Assembly (NCBI GenBank): GCA_002286715.1
Contig: NSJX01000040.1
Span: 115,194 to 179,193, forward strand
DNA: 64,000 bases
Source of the DNA: Dentipellis sp. KUC8613
Taxonomy: Eukaryota; Basidiomycota; Agaricomycetes; Russulales; Hericiaceae
Direction of reading: 5' to 3'
The notes under the pieces are model-generated. The model ran no database searches, was not told the origin of the DNA, and saw only the letters and a list, made by a program, of their open reading frames with translations. Each line of letters begins with the position of its first letter. The first letter of the stretch is position 1. A program made the translations under genes and the position numbers. Shown here in pieces: positions 33,673 through 44,327 of the stretch.

Positions 33673-35052
33673 ATGGAGCGCGGCTCCCACCTATCCCTCA
33701 TCATCGACCTGTCGCCCTCGCAGTGGCACTTGTCCGCGGAGCCGTCGAATCCATACCCGCTGTCCTTCAAGACGTTCTTGTCGCACGTCCTCACATTCGT
33801 GAACTCGCACATTGCCTCGAAGCATGAGAACACGCTGGCTGTGTTTGGCGCGTTTCCCGGGAAGAGGTGGGTTGTGTGCTCTCTGCCTGGACAACATTGA
33901 TATATTGCTTGCAGTGTGTTGCTCTACCCTTCGTCCGAAACGACAGACGACCCTACCATCAGCTCGGATCCGAATACTTACAGGCCGTTCAAGCTCTTAG
34001 ACTCCGTAATTGCTCGGAATATTGGAAGAGAACTGGAGCTCCTCGGAGACTCCGACGATGAAGGTACAGCTCACTATGAGATCGCGCCCTAACCAGCTGA
34101 AGCGAACCCGTCACCAGCTCCCGTCGCGCTTGTGGGCGCATTGACTAAATCATTATGCTGTCAGTGGGCTTTTTCTGCCCTGTTCTCTATTTACTGGAGC
34201 TCAAATGAGAGCAGACATCAACCGCCATGCACACGTACCAACCGGTAGCGCAACAGAAGACACAACCGCCTTCACAGACCCGCGCATCCTCATCCTATCC
34301 GTCTCCCCCGATCTTTCGACCGCATATATCCCAGTCATGAACGCTATATTCTCTGCGCAAAAGCTGGTACGAGTCTTTGTCACATCTTCTTTAATGGGAG
34401 CTTGACGCCATGCTCGTAGAAAGTAAACATTGACGTGTGCAAAGTCTACGGACCAGATACCGTGTTCCTACAGCAAGCGGCCCACCTTACCGGCGGCTCG
34501 TACATCTACCTCGAGCGCCGGGACGCATTTCTGCAATATCTCATCGTGCGTTTCCTTTTTCTTCCCAATGTCAAAGGGCCTCTATGCTCAGGCAGCTTAC
34601 TATTACTATAGATGTCCTTCCTCCCGACACCGAGCATGCGTAAGGTGCTAGCTGTGCCAAAACAAGACAAGGTCGATTTTCGTGCGGCCTGCTTCTGCCA
34701 CAAAAATATTGTCGATATCGGGTTTGTGTGCTCTGTTTGTCTGTCCAGTACGCGAGCCTGCAAACACCTGCCATGTTACTATTCACTAACCTGGTGGCGT
34801 TCCAGTATTTTGTTCCCCCGTACCGGTCTGCTCCACGTGCAGGTGAGAATACTTTCTGCACATCTCAGATATCGCCTGCGCCGCAGCTCACGATCTCTAT
34901 GCTCGCGAAGAACGAAATTCCCTATCAAAACACTCCAGCGACTGAACGCCTCGCGGCCCGCCGTACCTGCCGCACACAACGGTTCTGCAAATGGCACGCC
35001 GAGAGCACCAGCAGGACGGCCGAACAACTCCTTATCGGCCAGTCTGCGTTGA
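33673..35052 (+). CDS. TFB4: TFIIH core subunit Tfb4 (p34 homologue)
   Basis: Structural subunit of the general transcription and nucleotide-excision-repair factor TFIIH. ATG 33673 opens MERGSHLSLIIDLSPSQWHL, the start of the von Willebrand A-like domain. Following exons give SFKTFLSHVLTFVNSHIASK, NTLAVFGAFPGKSVLLYPSS, DPRILILSVSPDLSTAYIPV, MNAIFSAQKLKVNIDVCKVY, GPDTVFLQQAAHLTGGSYIY and LMSFLPTPSMRKVL-type sequence (here IMSFLPTPSMRKVL). The C-terminal C4 zinc domain is assembled over two introns: CFCHKNIVDIGFVCSVC then IFCSPVPVCSTC. The last exon (RTKFPIKTLQRLNASRP) adds a low-complexity tail ending NNSLSASLR at 35052. Every family block is present. The gene converges on the taspase-like gene with 395 bp between stops. 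Confidence 0.93.
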
Positions 35053-35447
35053 GGACTGAGAGAGGGCCCGGGATAGGTACTGTGTTGATATTTGTAGCGC
35101 TATGTATGAACAGCTCGTGTTTTTCATTCCCTTCTCTAGCTTCTGCCCCTGCTGTCTTGAGCTTCCTCGGGCTCGGAGCCTGCGACTTCGACTTAAGACT
35201 TGAGTCAGAGCTGCGCGTGCCTGCGATCGTTGGCTCTCGAGGAACGCGTATCTATGCCAGATCCCCGCATCTCGTCGAGATGTATCTTCGATGCTGCAGG
35301 GCTGCGGGAATTACGCCCGTTCTGTGACATGAAGCGGGAGCGACGTGATATAGAAGGGCGGATGCGTTGCATTGTGTGAATGCGTGGGGTTCCGGAGGAT
35401 CTTGACCTATCGCACGACGAGCTCGAAAATCAGCACCGTCCTCGGAG
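35053..35447. other. Convergent 3' flanks
   Basis: 395 bp between the stops of TFB4 and the taspase-like gene. Plus-strand frames (for example FLGLGACDFDLRLESELRVP near 35165) read a little protein-like but have no start or splice context. No call. Confidence 0.4.
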
Positions 35448-36838
35448 TCAGAAAAGGCACGCACGATAGGCTTTGGCATGGTCGAGGAGACGTACCCGAT
35501 CGCCATGCTCGGCGTGGTGAATGCGCACCACAGCCTCGCTGTAGGCGCGTTCAGTCAAATACAGCACGGGACGCCCCACGCAGAGCGCGTCCTGCTCACC
35601 TACGGGCTCCGAGGCATCCCCCGCTTCCTTCGTGAGCAGCAGGACGCCCGCATTCGGCTCGTCCTCGCCCCGGCGTATCCACTCCTCTGCCACCCCAGGC
35701 TCAGTTCACAGACGACCCACCAGCAGCAGGTACACGGCTCACTGTAGAACTTATCCACCAATACAGACCTCAGCACCTCATGTGCGTCTTCATCTGGGGA
35801 CCTCTCCAGCGCATCGGCGAGGACCTTGGCGAGCGCAGTCTCGATGATCAGCTCGCCCGTGCCCGAGACGCTGCACGCCATGCCCTGCATCTGACCGCTG
35901 ACCGTACCCTGCAGCTGGTTCCGGGCCTGCCGCGCACAGCACCCCGCACCGAAGATAGCAGCCTGCAGGCGTCCGCGCCGTCAGCACGCGCCGCAGATCA
36001 TCCAACCGCAGCGCCAGAGCGCCCCGACGTACCTCCCCGATGCGCCCTGAGGGCTTCAGCAGCAGACCCCCGCTGTCGGCGACACGACATGTGAGCTGAG
36101 TCACGGTGGGGATTCGGGGCATGGAAGAGAAGACGAAGAGGGTGCAGATGGAGATGAGCCGCACCTCGATGCTCCGGCCGCGACATTGCCGCCGCTGTCC
36201 AGCGCGACCGCGCCCACCGTATCTTGCCGCGCATGCAGAGTTTGAGTCTGAGGCTGAGCACCCGCGAAAATGCCCGCATCTGTGTGCTCAGAAGCGTCCT
36301 GAGAAGGGTGAGGCTGCGACGGAGATCCGTCCAGACGGGCTTTCCAGTACTCCCACTCCCTCCGCGCGCGGGGCGACACCATCGCCTCGCAAACCAGCCT
36401 CTCGACCCCATTCGCGGAGGCCAGTGCTTCTGCACCCGTGCCTGCCACCAGAAGCGGCGGAACACGTCCCAGCGCGTCCTTGGTCATCCGCGCATCCGCA
36501 ACTGCGCGCGCAAGCCGTATGGGGTTCTTGACGCCGCGGACTGCACCGACTGCGCCGAAGTTCGAGGTGCGTCCGTCCATGAGCGAGGCATCGCATTCGA
36601 CGTCGCCGGAGAGGGTCAGGTTGGAGCCGTAGCCTGCGTTGAGGGGTTCGGCGTCTTCGAGGCTTGAGATGGCGTGTGTGACGGCGTCGAGGGCGGATGA
36701 CCCAGAGGCTAGAGAGAAACAGGATGATGCGCATGCGGCACGCAAGGCGCGCTTGACGGATAGTTCAGAGTCGCTTGAGTGTGCTCCTGCGCCTCCATGG
36801 ACGGCGACCACGTAGTATGGTAAGGGTTCGGAGCCCAT
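35448..36838 (-). CDS. Threonine aspartase / asparaginase-2 family Ntn hydrolase (taspase-like)
   Basis: Type-2 asparaginase fold that self-cleaves to expose an N-terminal threonine. ATG 36838 gives MGSEPLPYYVVAVHGGAGAH, then LEDAEPLNAGYGSNLTLSGD and the MDGRTSNFGAVGAVRGVKNP block. A variable loop of about 60 residues ends at the predicted autocleavage site D-T-V-G-A-V-A-L-D, with catalytic Thr at residue 207 by my count, followed by GNVAAGAS. An intron then joins SGGLLLKPSGRIGEAAIFGA. SSGGL...KPSGRIGEAA is more like taspase 1 than plant or bacterial isoaspartyl peptidases. Later exons encode MACSVSGTGELIIETALAK and, finally, DEPNAGVLLLTKEA and YSEAVVRIHH. It ends YRACLF. In animals taspase 1 cuts MLL proteins and TFIIA; the substrate here is unknown. 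Plain isoaspartyl aminopeptidase activity is the alternative. Confidence 0.87.
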
Positions 36839-37578
36839 TGATAGTGATTCAGAGATTGACCCTGTTCCAAAATATGATTATAAGCAAGGATAAACGGAAC
36901 TTGCTGGTGACTAGAACGAGTGTACTGAGGTTGCGCGAGAGGTTAGGAAGGAGAGCCAGTAATCGTGCGAAAATACAGGAGCCGTTCAGCGGAACGCGTA
37001 GCTCACGTGAGCCAGCAGTTAGTGCACATGACACCCGTATAGGTCGGGCATCGCGGGGATCGACCACCTCTTGACCGTGACGTTGACCTCGGCCACGACT
37101 GTTCAGAACACACCCTTGGTCAGGACGCTCGTCCCATTGTCGACAGCTTAGCTTCACATCAAGCAGCCTGTACTTTGGTCCCATTCCTGAAGTAGCAAAA
37201 ACTTCCATCGATTTGGCGGGAAGGTAAGTACATGTGGAACCACTGTCTATTTTCCTCAATATCCTGTTTCGGCCTTCCATCGGGCACAAAACATACCACG
37301 ATGGCGTCATTCAGAGCCATAGCGAGCTTTTCAGGCAGGCTCATCTGCGTATTCTTGCTGTGCCTCCCGCAATAGGAGGCTCGCGCAATTTTCCATTGGT
37401 CAAGCGAGTGCGCCATCGGGCAAATTTTCACCTGGCTTTGCCTCCGCCCAGAACTTCGGAAAGGGTTTTTTCGAAAGTCCCTCGAAACATTGCCATAAGC
37501 GGTACGTAGTCCGCGAATTCGTCCCATCCAGCTTGCAGTCCACGGTTCGCGCCTTCTATACCGATCCTCAACAACGCC
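36839..37578. other. Divergent promoter region with one weak minus-strand open frame
   Basis: 740 bp between the taspase-like gene and MRI1. A minus-strand frame starting near 37418 reads MAHSLDQWKIARASYCGRHS and then MSLPEKLAMALNDAIV, followed immediately by GTATGT, which could be a splice donor (acceptor CTTCAG near 37187). The product would be only about 50 residues, so I leave it as a candidate short peptide or a chance frame. Confidence 0.35.
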
Positions 37579-39084
37579 ATGGCTGGCCTCGCGTCTATCA
37601 AACGGAGTGCGGACAAGATTGAGATCATCAACCAGCTCCTGCTGCCGCACTCTATTGAATGGCTCGAGATCGACACCATTGAACAGGCGCACGATGCCAT
37701 CAAGACCATGAAGGTGCGCCCTGCCTCCGTATTCATATGGCGATCCTGACGAATGACGCGTCTAGATTCGCGGCGCGCCTGCGATCGCCTCGCTCGCTTC
37801 ACTGGAGTTCGCACAGGACCTTTCAAGAGCACTGAAAGCCTCACCGCCGCCATCGTACCTCTCTTCACCGGAGGCTCTCGAGGCGTATGTCACGAAGACC
37901 TTGGACTTCCTCTACACCGCGCGCCCGACGGCCGTGAACCTCGGCACTGCGACGCGCCGGCTCAAGGGCGTCCTGCAGGCGTCCATTGGCGCGGGCAAGG
38001 CCCCGAGGGACATCGCGGAGGCCTTGATCGAGGAGGGGAAGAAGATCGACGACGAGGATCTCGGCCGTAACAAGGAGATGGCGAAGTGGGGCGGCGAGTG
38101 GCTTGTGAAGGAGGTGCAGAAGGCTGGCGGATCGGGTCAGGGCTTGAACGTTATGACTGTGTGCAATACGGGGTCGCTAGCGACATCTGTGAGTACTCTA
38201 TCCAGTGAAGAGTGGAAGCAGGCTGATATTTGTATGATGCAGGGATATGGGACAGCGCTGGGGCTTATCACTTACCTCCATGAAACTGGGAAGCTCGACC
38301 GCGCTTACTTCACACAGACCGCGCCGTACCATCAAGGATCTAGGCGAGTGTAAATTCCATCATGTAGAGCGCTATTGCAGCTAATGCTGATGGCTCAGAC
38401 TCACTGCCCTCGAGCTGCAAACGCTCAAGATACCCTCCACAATGATCGTCGATACCATGGTCGGTTCCCTGTTTCAGCACCACAAAATTGATGCTGTCGG
38501 TATGTATCATTGCATTATGCCACCTGCCCAGGGACTCACTCGGTTCCTGTCCTACAGCTGTCGGCGCCGACAGGATAGCACGGAACGGTGACACCGCGAA
38601 CAAGGTATAGCACACTTCGCGTCGCCGCCGAAATATGACTGATGGAACCGCGCAGATCGGCACCTACAACGCAGCTGTCCTCGCAGCCCGACATGGCATA
38701 CCCCTGATTGTAGTGGCCCCGGTCAGTACAGTCGATCTCGACATCCCCGACGGCTCGCAGTAAGCCTTTCATATGCCACGCATAGCCCACTTCAGCAACC
38801 ATTAATTATCTGAATGACGTAGCATCCCCATCGAACACCGGCCAGCAATCGAGGCATGCGTCGTGCGCGGCGCGCTCTACCCGATTTCAGACAACCTGGA
38901 TGCCAAAGGCAACAAGCAGCAGGCCGCCGTCATGATCACGCCAGAGGGCCTCGATGGCATCTACAACCCGAGTTTCGACGTCACGCCCGCGGAACTCATC
39001 TCCGCGATCGTTACGGAGAAGGGCGTCGCGGTCAAGGGCCCCGATGGCAAGTTCGACCTCAGCGAGATCACCGGGACTGCTTAG
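37579..39084 (+). CDS. MRI1: Methylthioribose-1-phosphate isomerase
   Basis: Converts 5-methylthioribose-1-phosphate to 5-methylthioribulose-1-phosphate in the methionine salvage pathway. ATG 37579 begins [20 protein letters not shown], then [20 protein letters not shown]. After the first intron comes the substrate-binding [13 protein letters not shown], then [19 protein letters not shown]. The catalytic cysteine lies in [14 protein letters not shown] just before an intron at about 38190-38240; the catalytic aspartate is in [20 protein letters not shown], again assembled across introns. The later blocks [57 protein letters not shown] and the end [10 protein letters not shown] are standard. 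Length (about 400 residues) fits, and the fold is the eIF2B-alpha-like family, but NVMTVCNTG and GADR mark MRI1 rather than an eIF2B subunit. Confidence 0.95.
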
Positions 39085-39332
39085 GCTTGTCGGTGCCGTC
39101 GTTGGTTTTCCCGCTATGCCTCCGTCCGGTTCCAACTTACTACGCCATCGGCACTCCGTGCGGGCTCTGCAAAAATAGTGGCAATGCTGCAAGACCTTTC
39201 AATAGAGGAGATGCGATATATGTAGGTTCTCATCAGTTGTAGTTGTAACGACTAGTCTGTATTTCTTCCATCTATTATACACCATGACCAAAAGCTGTCC
39301 AGAGAAAGTCTCACCGAAGGCGAAACGGAAAA

Positions 39333-40144
39333 TCAACACACACCCGGAATGTACCTGTACGGAACGCGTTCAGCCCATGCGTCCCACTCCTTTCCGAACT
39401 GCCTCCTCAAAAACTGGTCCTCCGTCTTTCCCCGCGTGTAGTACTGCATTCCGACGGTGCAGACGGCCACGAACGCCGCAGCCGCAGCCTTGCCCACCGG
39501 CGAGTACCTCCCGATCTCGTACCACCACGAGCCGGGCGAGAACAGGACGAGCAGCATGCCGCCTGCCTTCATGATTGCGCCGGTGTAGCTGGGGTGGCGC
39601 ACGATGGCGTACGGGCCACTGGTGACGAGCCGGTGCTGGTCGCGGAGCGTGAGCCGGTAGGTGAAAAGGCGGCCCATCGTGCGGAAGCACCACAGGCGGA
39701 TCAGTGAGCCAGCGATAACGAAGGCGGCCCCCACCAGGAACAGCGACGTCAGCGATCCCACATTCGGGACGTTCAGGGGACGCGGGGCGGCGAGAAGGCG
39801 GACGGCGGGGAGCAAGAGGGGGTGGGTCGGGAACTGGAATGCGAGGATGACGCCGGTTTCCGCGAGCCCGCAGCCCCATATCACGCCCTGGACAGAAGCG
39901 ACGGCAGATGGTGGTCAGGGAGATGCGAATCGTGCGCTAAGAGGGTAAACACCTTGCCGGTGGTGCATACGGCGTCGATGACGATCTGACGCTCGAGCAG
40001 GCTGATGTGCTTGCTGCCCAGTGCGCGCTCCTGCTCCTCGATCTTCTCCGTGCGTGGAGGGGTCGTTGCACGATCGTATAGGTACGCGCAGGTGACGAGG
40101 ATGGGGATCTTGAGCAGGGTCGAGAAATTGTGGACTGGCAACAT
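39333..40144 (-). CDS. Isoprenylcysteine carboxyl methyltransferase-like membrane protein
   Basis: Ste14/ICMT-type methyltransferases carboxyl-methylate farnesylated proteins (Ras, mating pheromones) at the ER. Two exons: ATG 40144 (MLPVHNFSTLLKIPILVTCA) to VCTTGK, a GTGTTT...TCCAG intron of about 60 nt, then GVIWGCGLAETGVILAFQFP to the stop at 39333. Hydrophobic segments flank GSLIRLWCFRTMGRLFTYRL. The family signature is clear: HRLVTSGPYAIVRHPSYTG (cofactor and substrate region), MQYYTRGKTEDQFLRRQFGK, EWDAWAERVPYRYIP. The loop RPLNVPNV is also typical of fungal members. About 250 residues. Agaricomycetes often have several ICMT-like genes, so this may be a paralogue with another substrate rather than the pheromone methylase itself. 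Confidence 0.85.
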
Positions 40145-40926
40145 AATTTCTATTCGAAGCTCAGACGTGCTTCCATCGCGGAATTTATGACTTTCTGCTC
40201 GCTGCAGCGCAGCTGCCGCGGTGGAGATGTCGCTATGAATAAATTTTGCGGCGCAGTGTGCTGCGAGCTGGTAGCTATTTCCATGCTTGCGGCAGAAGCA
40301 GCGGACGGGGGGCCACGTGAACGCGGTCAGCCAGTATTGAGACGATCCTACAGACAGGTACACGAGTCAGAGGAACATTATTGTTGTGGAGGAGGTCCGG
40401 CCGGGGCGTGGAGATTGGGAGGCGGACACGGAGGAGGAATGCTCCGTGTTGCGGTAGGACGGGGCGTGGGAAGGGCTGAGATATATAACGAACCAATTGT
40501 ATCGATGGCTTTTTCTCTTTCTCCAAGGAGTCCTCCTTCTGCTCGCCTCGCAAGCCGCCCCCCTTCAATCTATGATCTCTTCGTCTACAATTTGGTGCGT
40601 GTTCTCCGCATTGTCGACGACCTTCTGCTCACCTCTTTTATAGCGCCATACATCAGCTCAACAACATTCTCTTCGGGCCACTTGCATTCCTCCTCGTCGA
40701 CACAGACAGGCCTCCTTAGTGCTCGCTTGAACACCCAACACCCAACCTCGCTCCATATATCGTCTCATGGGATAAATAGCTCGCTCCTGCCCGGAATCAG
40801 CTCGCTGCTACGTTAGGCTGATATTCATAGACCTTTAGAACAAAGACACCTCGTAGAACCCTGATTTATACGCCAACCTGCGCCTCTCCCTTGCCTCTCC
40901 TCCCAATACCCTAATATCCCGACGCC
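40145..40926. other. Divergent promoter region
   Basis: 782 bp between the ICMT-like gene (-) and the unknown gene at 40927 (+). It contains AGATATATAACG near 40478 and a C-rich stretch (ACACCCAACACCCAACC) near 40730. No gene recognised. Confidence 0.4.
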
Positions 40927-42595
40927 ATGATGCACTCTCTCAGGCCCTCCTCTCTTTTCCGCCCCTCCAGCCGCCCAACCTCCCCTTCTCCCGTTCCAAC
41001 TCCTACTCGCTCCGACACTCCAGCGTCCGGTGACAGAGCGCCACGGGCTATTACCAAGCTCTCCCTGACCACGTTCCGACGTCCTTCGCCTGCTCCATCT
41101 CCGCTGCCGACCGCTGCCATAGTGCAAGACGGCTCGTACCTAGATGTGCTCGGTCTCAAGCTAAGTGAGGCGGTGTCCAAGGCATTGGCTCAGCCACCTG
41201 GGCCTGCTGCCCCCAGTGAACTGCTGAATGGAAGGAGGCCTGTCCCCGCTGGCCGCGGGCAAGCATTGGGTAGTCTGATCGCTACGTGAGTCTCGAAAAT
41301 TTCTCAGGCCGCCACATGCACCTGCTGACAATTTTCGCAGGGAGCTCAATGCGAGTCGCGACAATCCGCATCTTCGCAAAGCCATCCTTCGGTGCCTGCA
41401 GCGCCCTCTGTCTACCTTATTGACGAAGCTGTCTGCATACCTGTTGCCACTTCTGTCGTCCCCAGCCTTCTTGGACCCACCCGCTCCTACGACCCACAAC
41501 CCTTCCTTGAACCCCACGCAGAACCATGCTATCGCCCTGGCGAACTTTGCGGGCGAGCTGTTGGAGTCCTTTGATGACCTGGGTCTTGGCCTGGACAACG
41601 ACCCAAGGGGTGATGGGCTGAAGGGCGTCCGAGACACTCTGACATCAACTGTCATGAGGGTCGTGAATCCGCTGTCTGCAGGCATCAGGGATGACTTGTT
41701 GGGTCTCATTTCCGGCCTCGAGAACACACCGACAACTGTCGCACCGGCTGCCGTGGCTCCGAAAGCTGTGCCATTGACGAGGGTCGGCAGCGGCGGCGCT
41801 CAGCACCCTTCGATTGTAGCGTTGCAGGCCATCACGCCAGTATACTCGCGGGCGCTGTCACGGTACTTCGTTACCACAGCTTCCCAGTCGAGCCTCGCGA
41901 CGATCCTCATCTCGCTCATCTGGCACGGGCTTAGTGCCTTGGCGTACCGTGTTCCGCCCTCCCCCACCCCGCCTACGTCACCATTCATGGCGTCGAGGAA
42001 GGTCCGTTCGACCACCCCTCCTACGACCCCTCCCTCCTCTCGCTTCATGTTGAAGCTTCCGCCTTCTCGTCCCCCCTCACCTCCTGTCGAACGCACTGCC
42101 CCTTCTGTCCTCACGGACGCGAGGATGCTCTACGACCTGTTGTCGACGTTGCCTCGTCCCTCCGCGGAGAAGGAGAGGACACGCTTGGCACGCGAAGCCG
42201 TTGACGAAGCATTCGATGGACTCCGGGCGTTCATCAACCTTCTGGAGTTGACGCAGACAAACAGCCTAGGCAAGGACACTGCCGACCTAGTGAAGCAGTT
42301 GGGCGAAGTCACTGCAGACTTGCCTACGCTCGTGGCGCTGCCTGTGCTCCTCAACAACTTCGTCTTTTCTGACCAGAGTGCGCCGTATCGCAATGTCGCG
42401 TCCATGGTTGGGTTGTCGGTGGAGGAATACCGCCAAGGCTGCCTCACTGGCTACGGCAGGGCTGAGGAGTGCACGGCGGCGGTCGGCCGGAAGGTCCTCC
42501 AGTCCCTCGAGAAAGAGGTCATCGTCACCGTCAGCCCCCACGCGAACGCCGTCAAGCAGTGGCTCGAGGCGCAGGTGGCCGCGGTGGAGTTGTGA
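40927..42595 (+). CDS. Unknown basidiomycete protein, mostly helical
   Basis: Two exons (40927-41285 and 41341-42595) join in frame (T-E-L-N-A-S-R) across a GTGAGT...CGCAG intron, giving about 537 residues. The N-terminal 60 residues are Ser/Pro/Arg-rich and disordered. The rest is helical: GSYLDVLGLKLSEAVSKALA, LRKAILRCLQRPLSTLLTKL, NHAIALANFAGELLESFDDL, TLISLIWHG-type sequence (here ATILISLIWHGLSALAYR), then a Pro/Ser/Thr-rich linker (TTPPTTPPSSRF), and a helical C-terminal third (MLYDLLSTLPRPSAEKERTR, EAFDGLRAFINLLEL, ALPVLLNNFVF). No catalytic motif, signal peptide or strong membrane helix is visible. I do not recognise the family. Long frames and codon use make it clearly coding. Confidence 0.8.
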
Positions 42596-44327
42596 CTCGT
42601 GGCGAAACGCAGGCATGTAATTTTTGGGTCTCTCTTATGGATAATCATCGTCGGTTCATCATTACACGGCCTGTACATGCGCATCGCTTGTGTTCATCTG
42701 CATCTGCTTCCTATCTTAAGACGCTATCTTATTGTTATTTCCTTAGGGACACAGAGCTTGAAAAGTATGACACCTACGCTTAGTTTGTCAACCCCCTGCG
42801 AAGGTCGTGAATCAATATCATCCGATAATTGTCCGCCAAGTGTTGTGCATGTGGGTGAGAGATTTGAGGCGTGGTGAAGATTTGAATCAGAACAAGAAGC
42901 TATCGCCGTCACCATCAGCCTGTGCTTCTGGAGGCTTTTTACACGCGGGTCGGATTATGCACAATTCATTGACCTTGGGCAGCGTTCGAGCAGACTCAAA
43001 CTTGCCTTGCGACTACAGCCGCAGTAAGTATGCAACCCTGACACCAGTCGTAGACGTCATCAGGGATGATACGACTCAAGAAGTCCGGCGAAGCCGTCGA
43101 GAACCGCATAGAACCGCAGACTCCGACCCCGGTGAGAAGCGCCCAACGCCGGTATCCACGTGTTATGTTGCTCACCGATACCACTGTGTCGTGCTCATCG
43201 ATCCAGGTATTGCTACCGTCATGGCTTGCGTTGGCGATTCTACGAGGTGCTCCATATGTCTGCCTCACACAGAGATGCATGCGCCTCAATCACTTGATCA
43301 CAGCGACCTGAAGCCTCCACATAACCCCGAGAGGATTCTTCCATTTGGTATGCGGTACGTCTTCATACGTGCATTGCACCCATTCTGCTCTCTGTTCATC
43401 GGTAGCTAACAACTCGGCTCCTGTACCAGGAGACAAGCAGGACAAGTATAGCGAGACAGGCTGTATTGACGATCCTGTTCCTATCCTCGAGACGCCCCAC
43501 GCCGCTCGGTTCTTCCGGCGAGGCGTTGGAGCCGCCGACGCCTTCTTTCATCGAGGTTCGCACCCGTGCTTCTATCTATCTGTGGGGAAGCAATAGACAC
43601 GTCGCGGCGGGCGTCACATGCGCCGCGCGTCCGTGTCGCGCGCTCGCCTGGAAGAAGCGGGGCTACTTGGTAGCCCTGGCCCCGCATGCGCATCCGCGCT
43701 GGCTCTGCGACCGCCGGCCATCGTGACCCCACGCTGCGTGGGCACCGGAGACGGCCTCCTACAGAAGGGCCCTGGCGACGTCGCCTGCCGCGGGTGCGCC
43801 ATCGGATACATCTCGCTAATCGGGCGGAACGCTCTCCTGCAGGCGTCCGTGCGGCCAGAAATAGGCAGCGAGGACGACTTGGCGCGTCGTCCCCTCTCCC
43901 GTCTCGCCAATCAGCCCAGGAACCTCGAGGCACCCGCGGTCGCGACGAACGCGAGGGGGAGCAGGGCCATGCAGCCGCAGGTCATGCCACCTTCTTTTCA
44001 TTAGCACGGCGACCTTCTCTCAAGCGGCGCCATGCGCGCCTCGAAGGGACGGTGTGTATGCTGCTTTGCAATGTCGTCAGACGACCCGCTGTGCTTTCGT
44101 GTCACCACGGCATTGAAACTGGCGAGCTGGGCACTGGTCGGACCGTGCACCGATGGCGCACTCCGAGTCCTGGTTCGCAACTCCATCGAGATGGCACTAT
44201 TCCACCACAGCACGTCGGTTTTTTGGGCTGCTTGAGCGAATTTGGGCCTCCTTCGCGGGTATAAAGCCTGGACGAAATTTTGCATGGAGTCCAACGGTCC
44301 TCGTTATCCCTCCTCGGTATTTCGGAC
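42596..44327. other. Long spacer upstream of the GH55 gene; possible unresolved gene in a GC-rich block
   Basis: 1.7 kb. The block 43490-44005 is markedly more GC-rich than its flanks and keeps plus-strand frames open, giving TPSFIEVRTRASIYLWGSNR, LALRPPAIVTPRCVGTGDGL and GDVACRGCAIGYISLIGRNA in different frames. A Cys-x2-Cys pair (CRGC) and plausible donor/acceptor sites exist, but I could not build a complete model. It may hold a small spliced gene or a decayed one. The rest is AT-richer with nothing recognisable. The GH55 promoter lies at the right end. Confidence 0.35.
44260..44266 (+). promoter_or_regulatory. TATA box of the GH55 gene
   Basis: TATAAAG preceded by CGCGGG, 62 bp upstream of the ATG at 44328, a spacing typical of well-expressed Agaricomycete genes with short 5' UTRs. 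Confidence 0.6.

Noticed and set aside
37579..39084. eIF2B alpha-subunit assignment for the isomerase gene
   Set aside because: The fold is related, but [13 protein letters not shown] and [18 protein letters not shown] carry the catalytic Cys and Asp of methylthioribose-1-phosphate isomerase.
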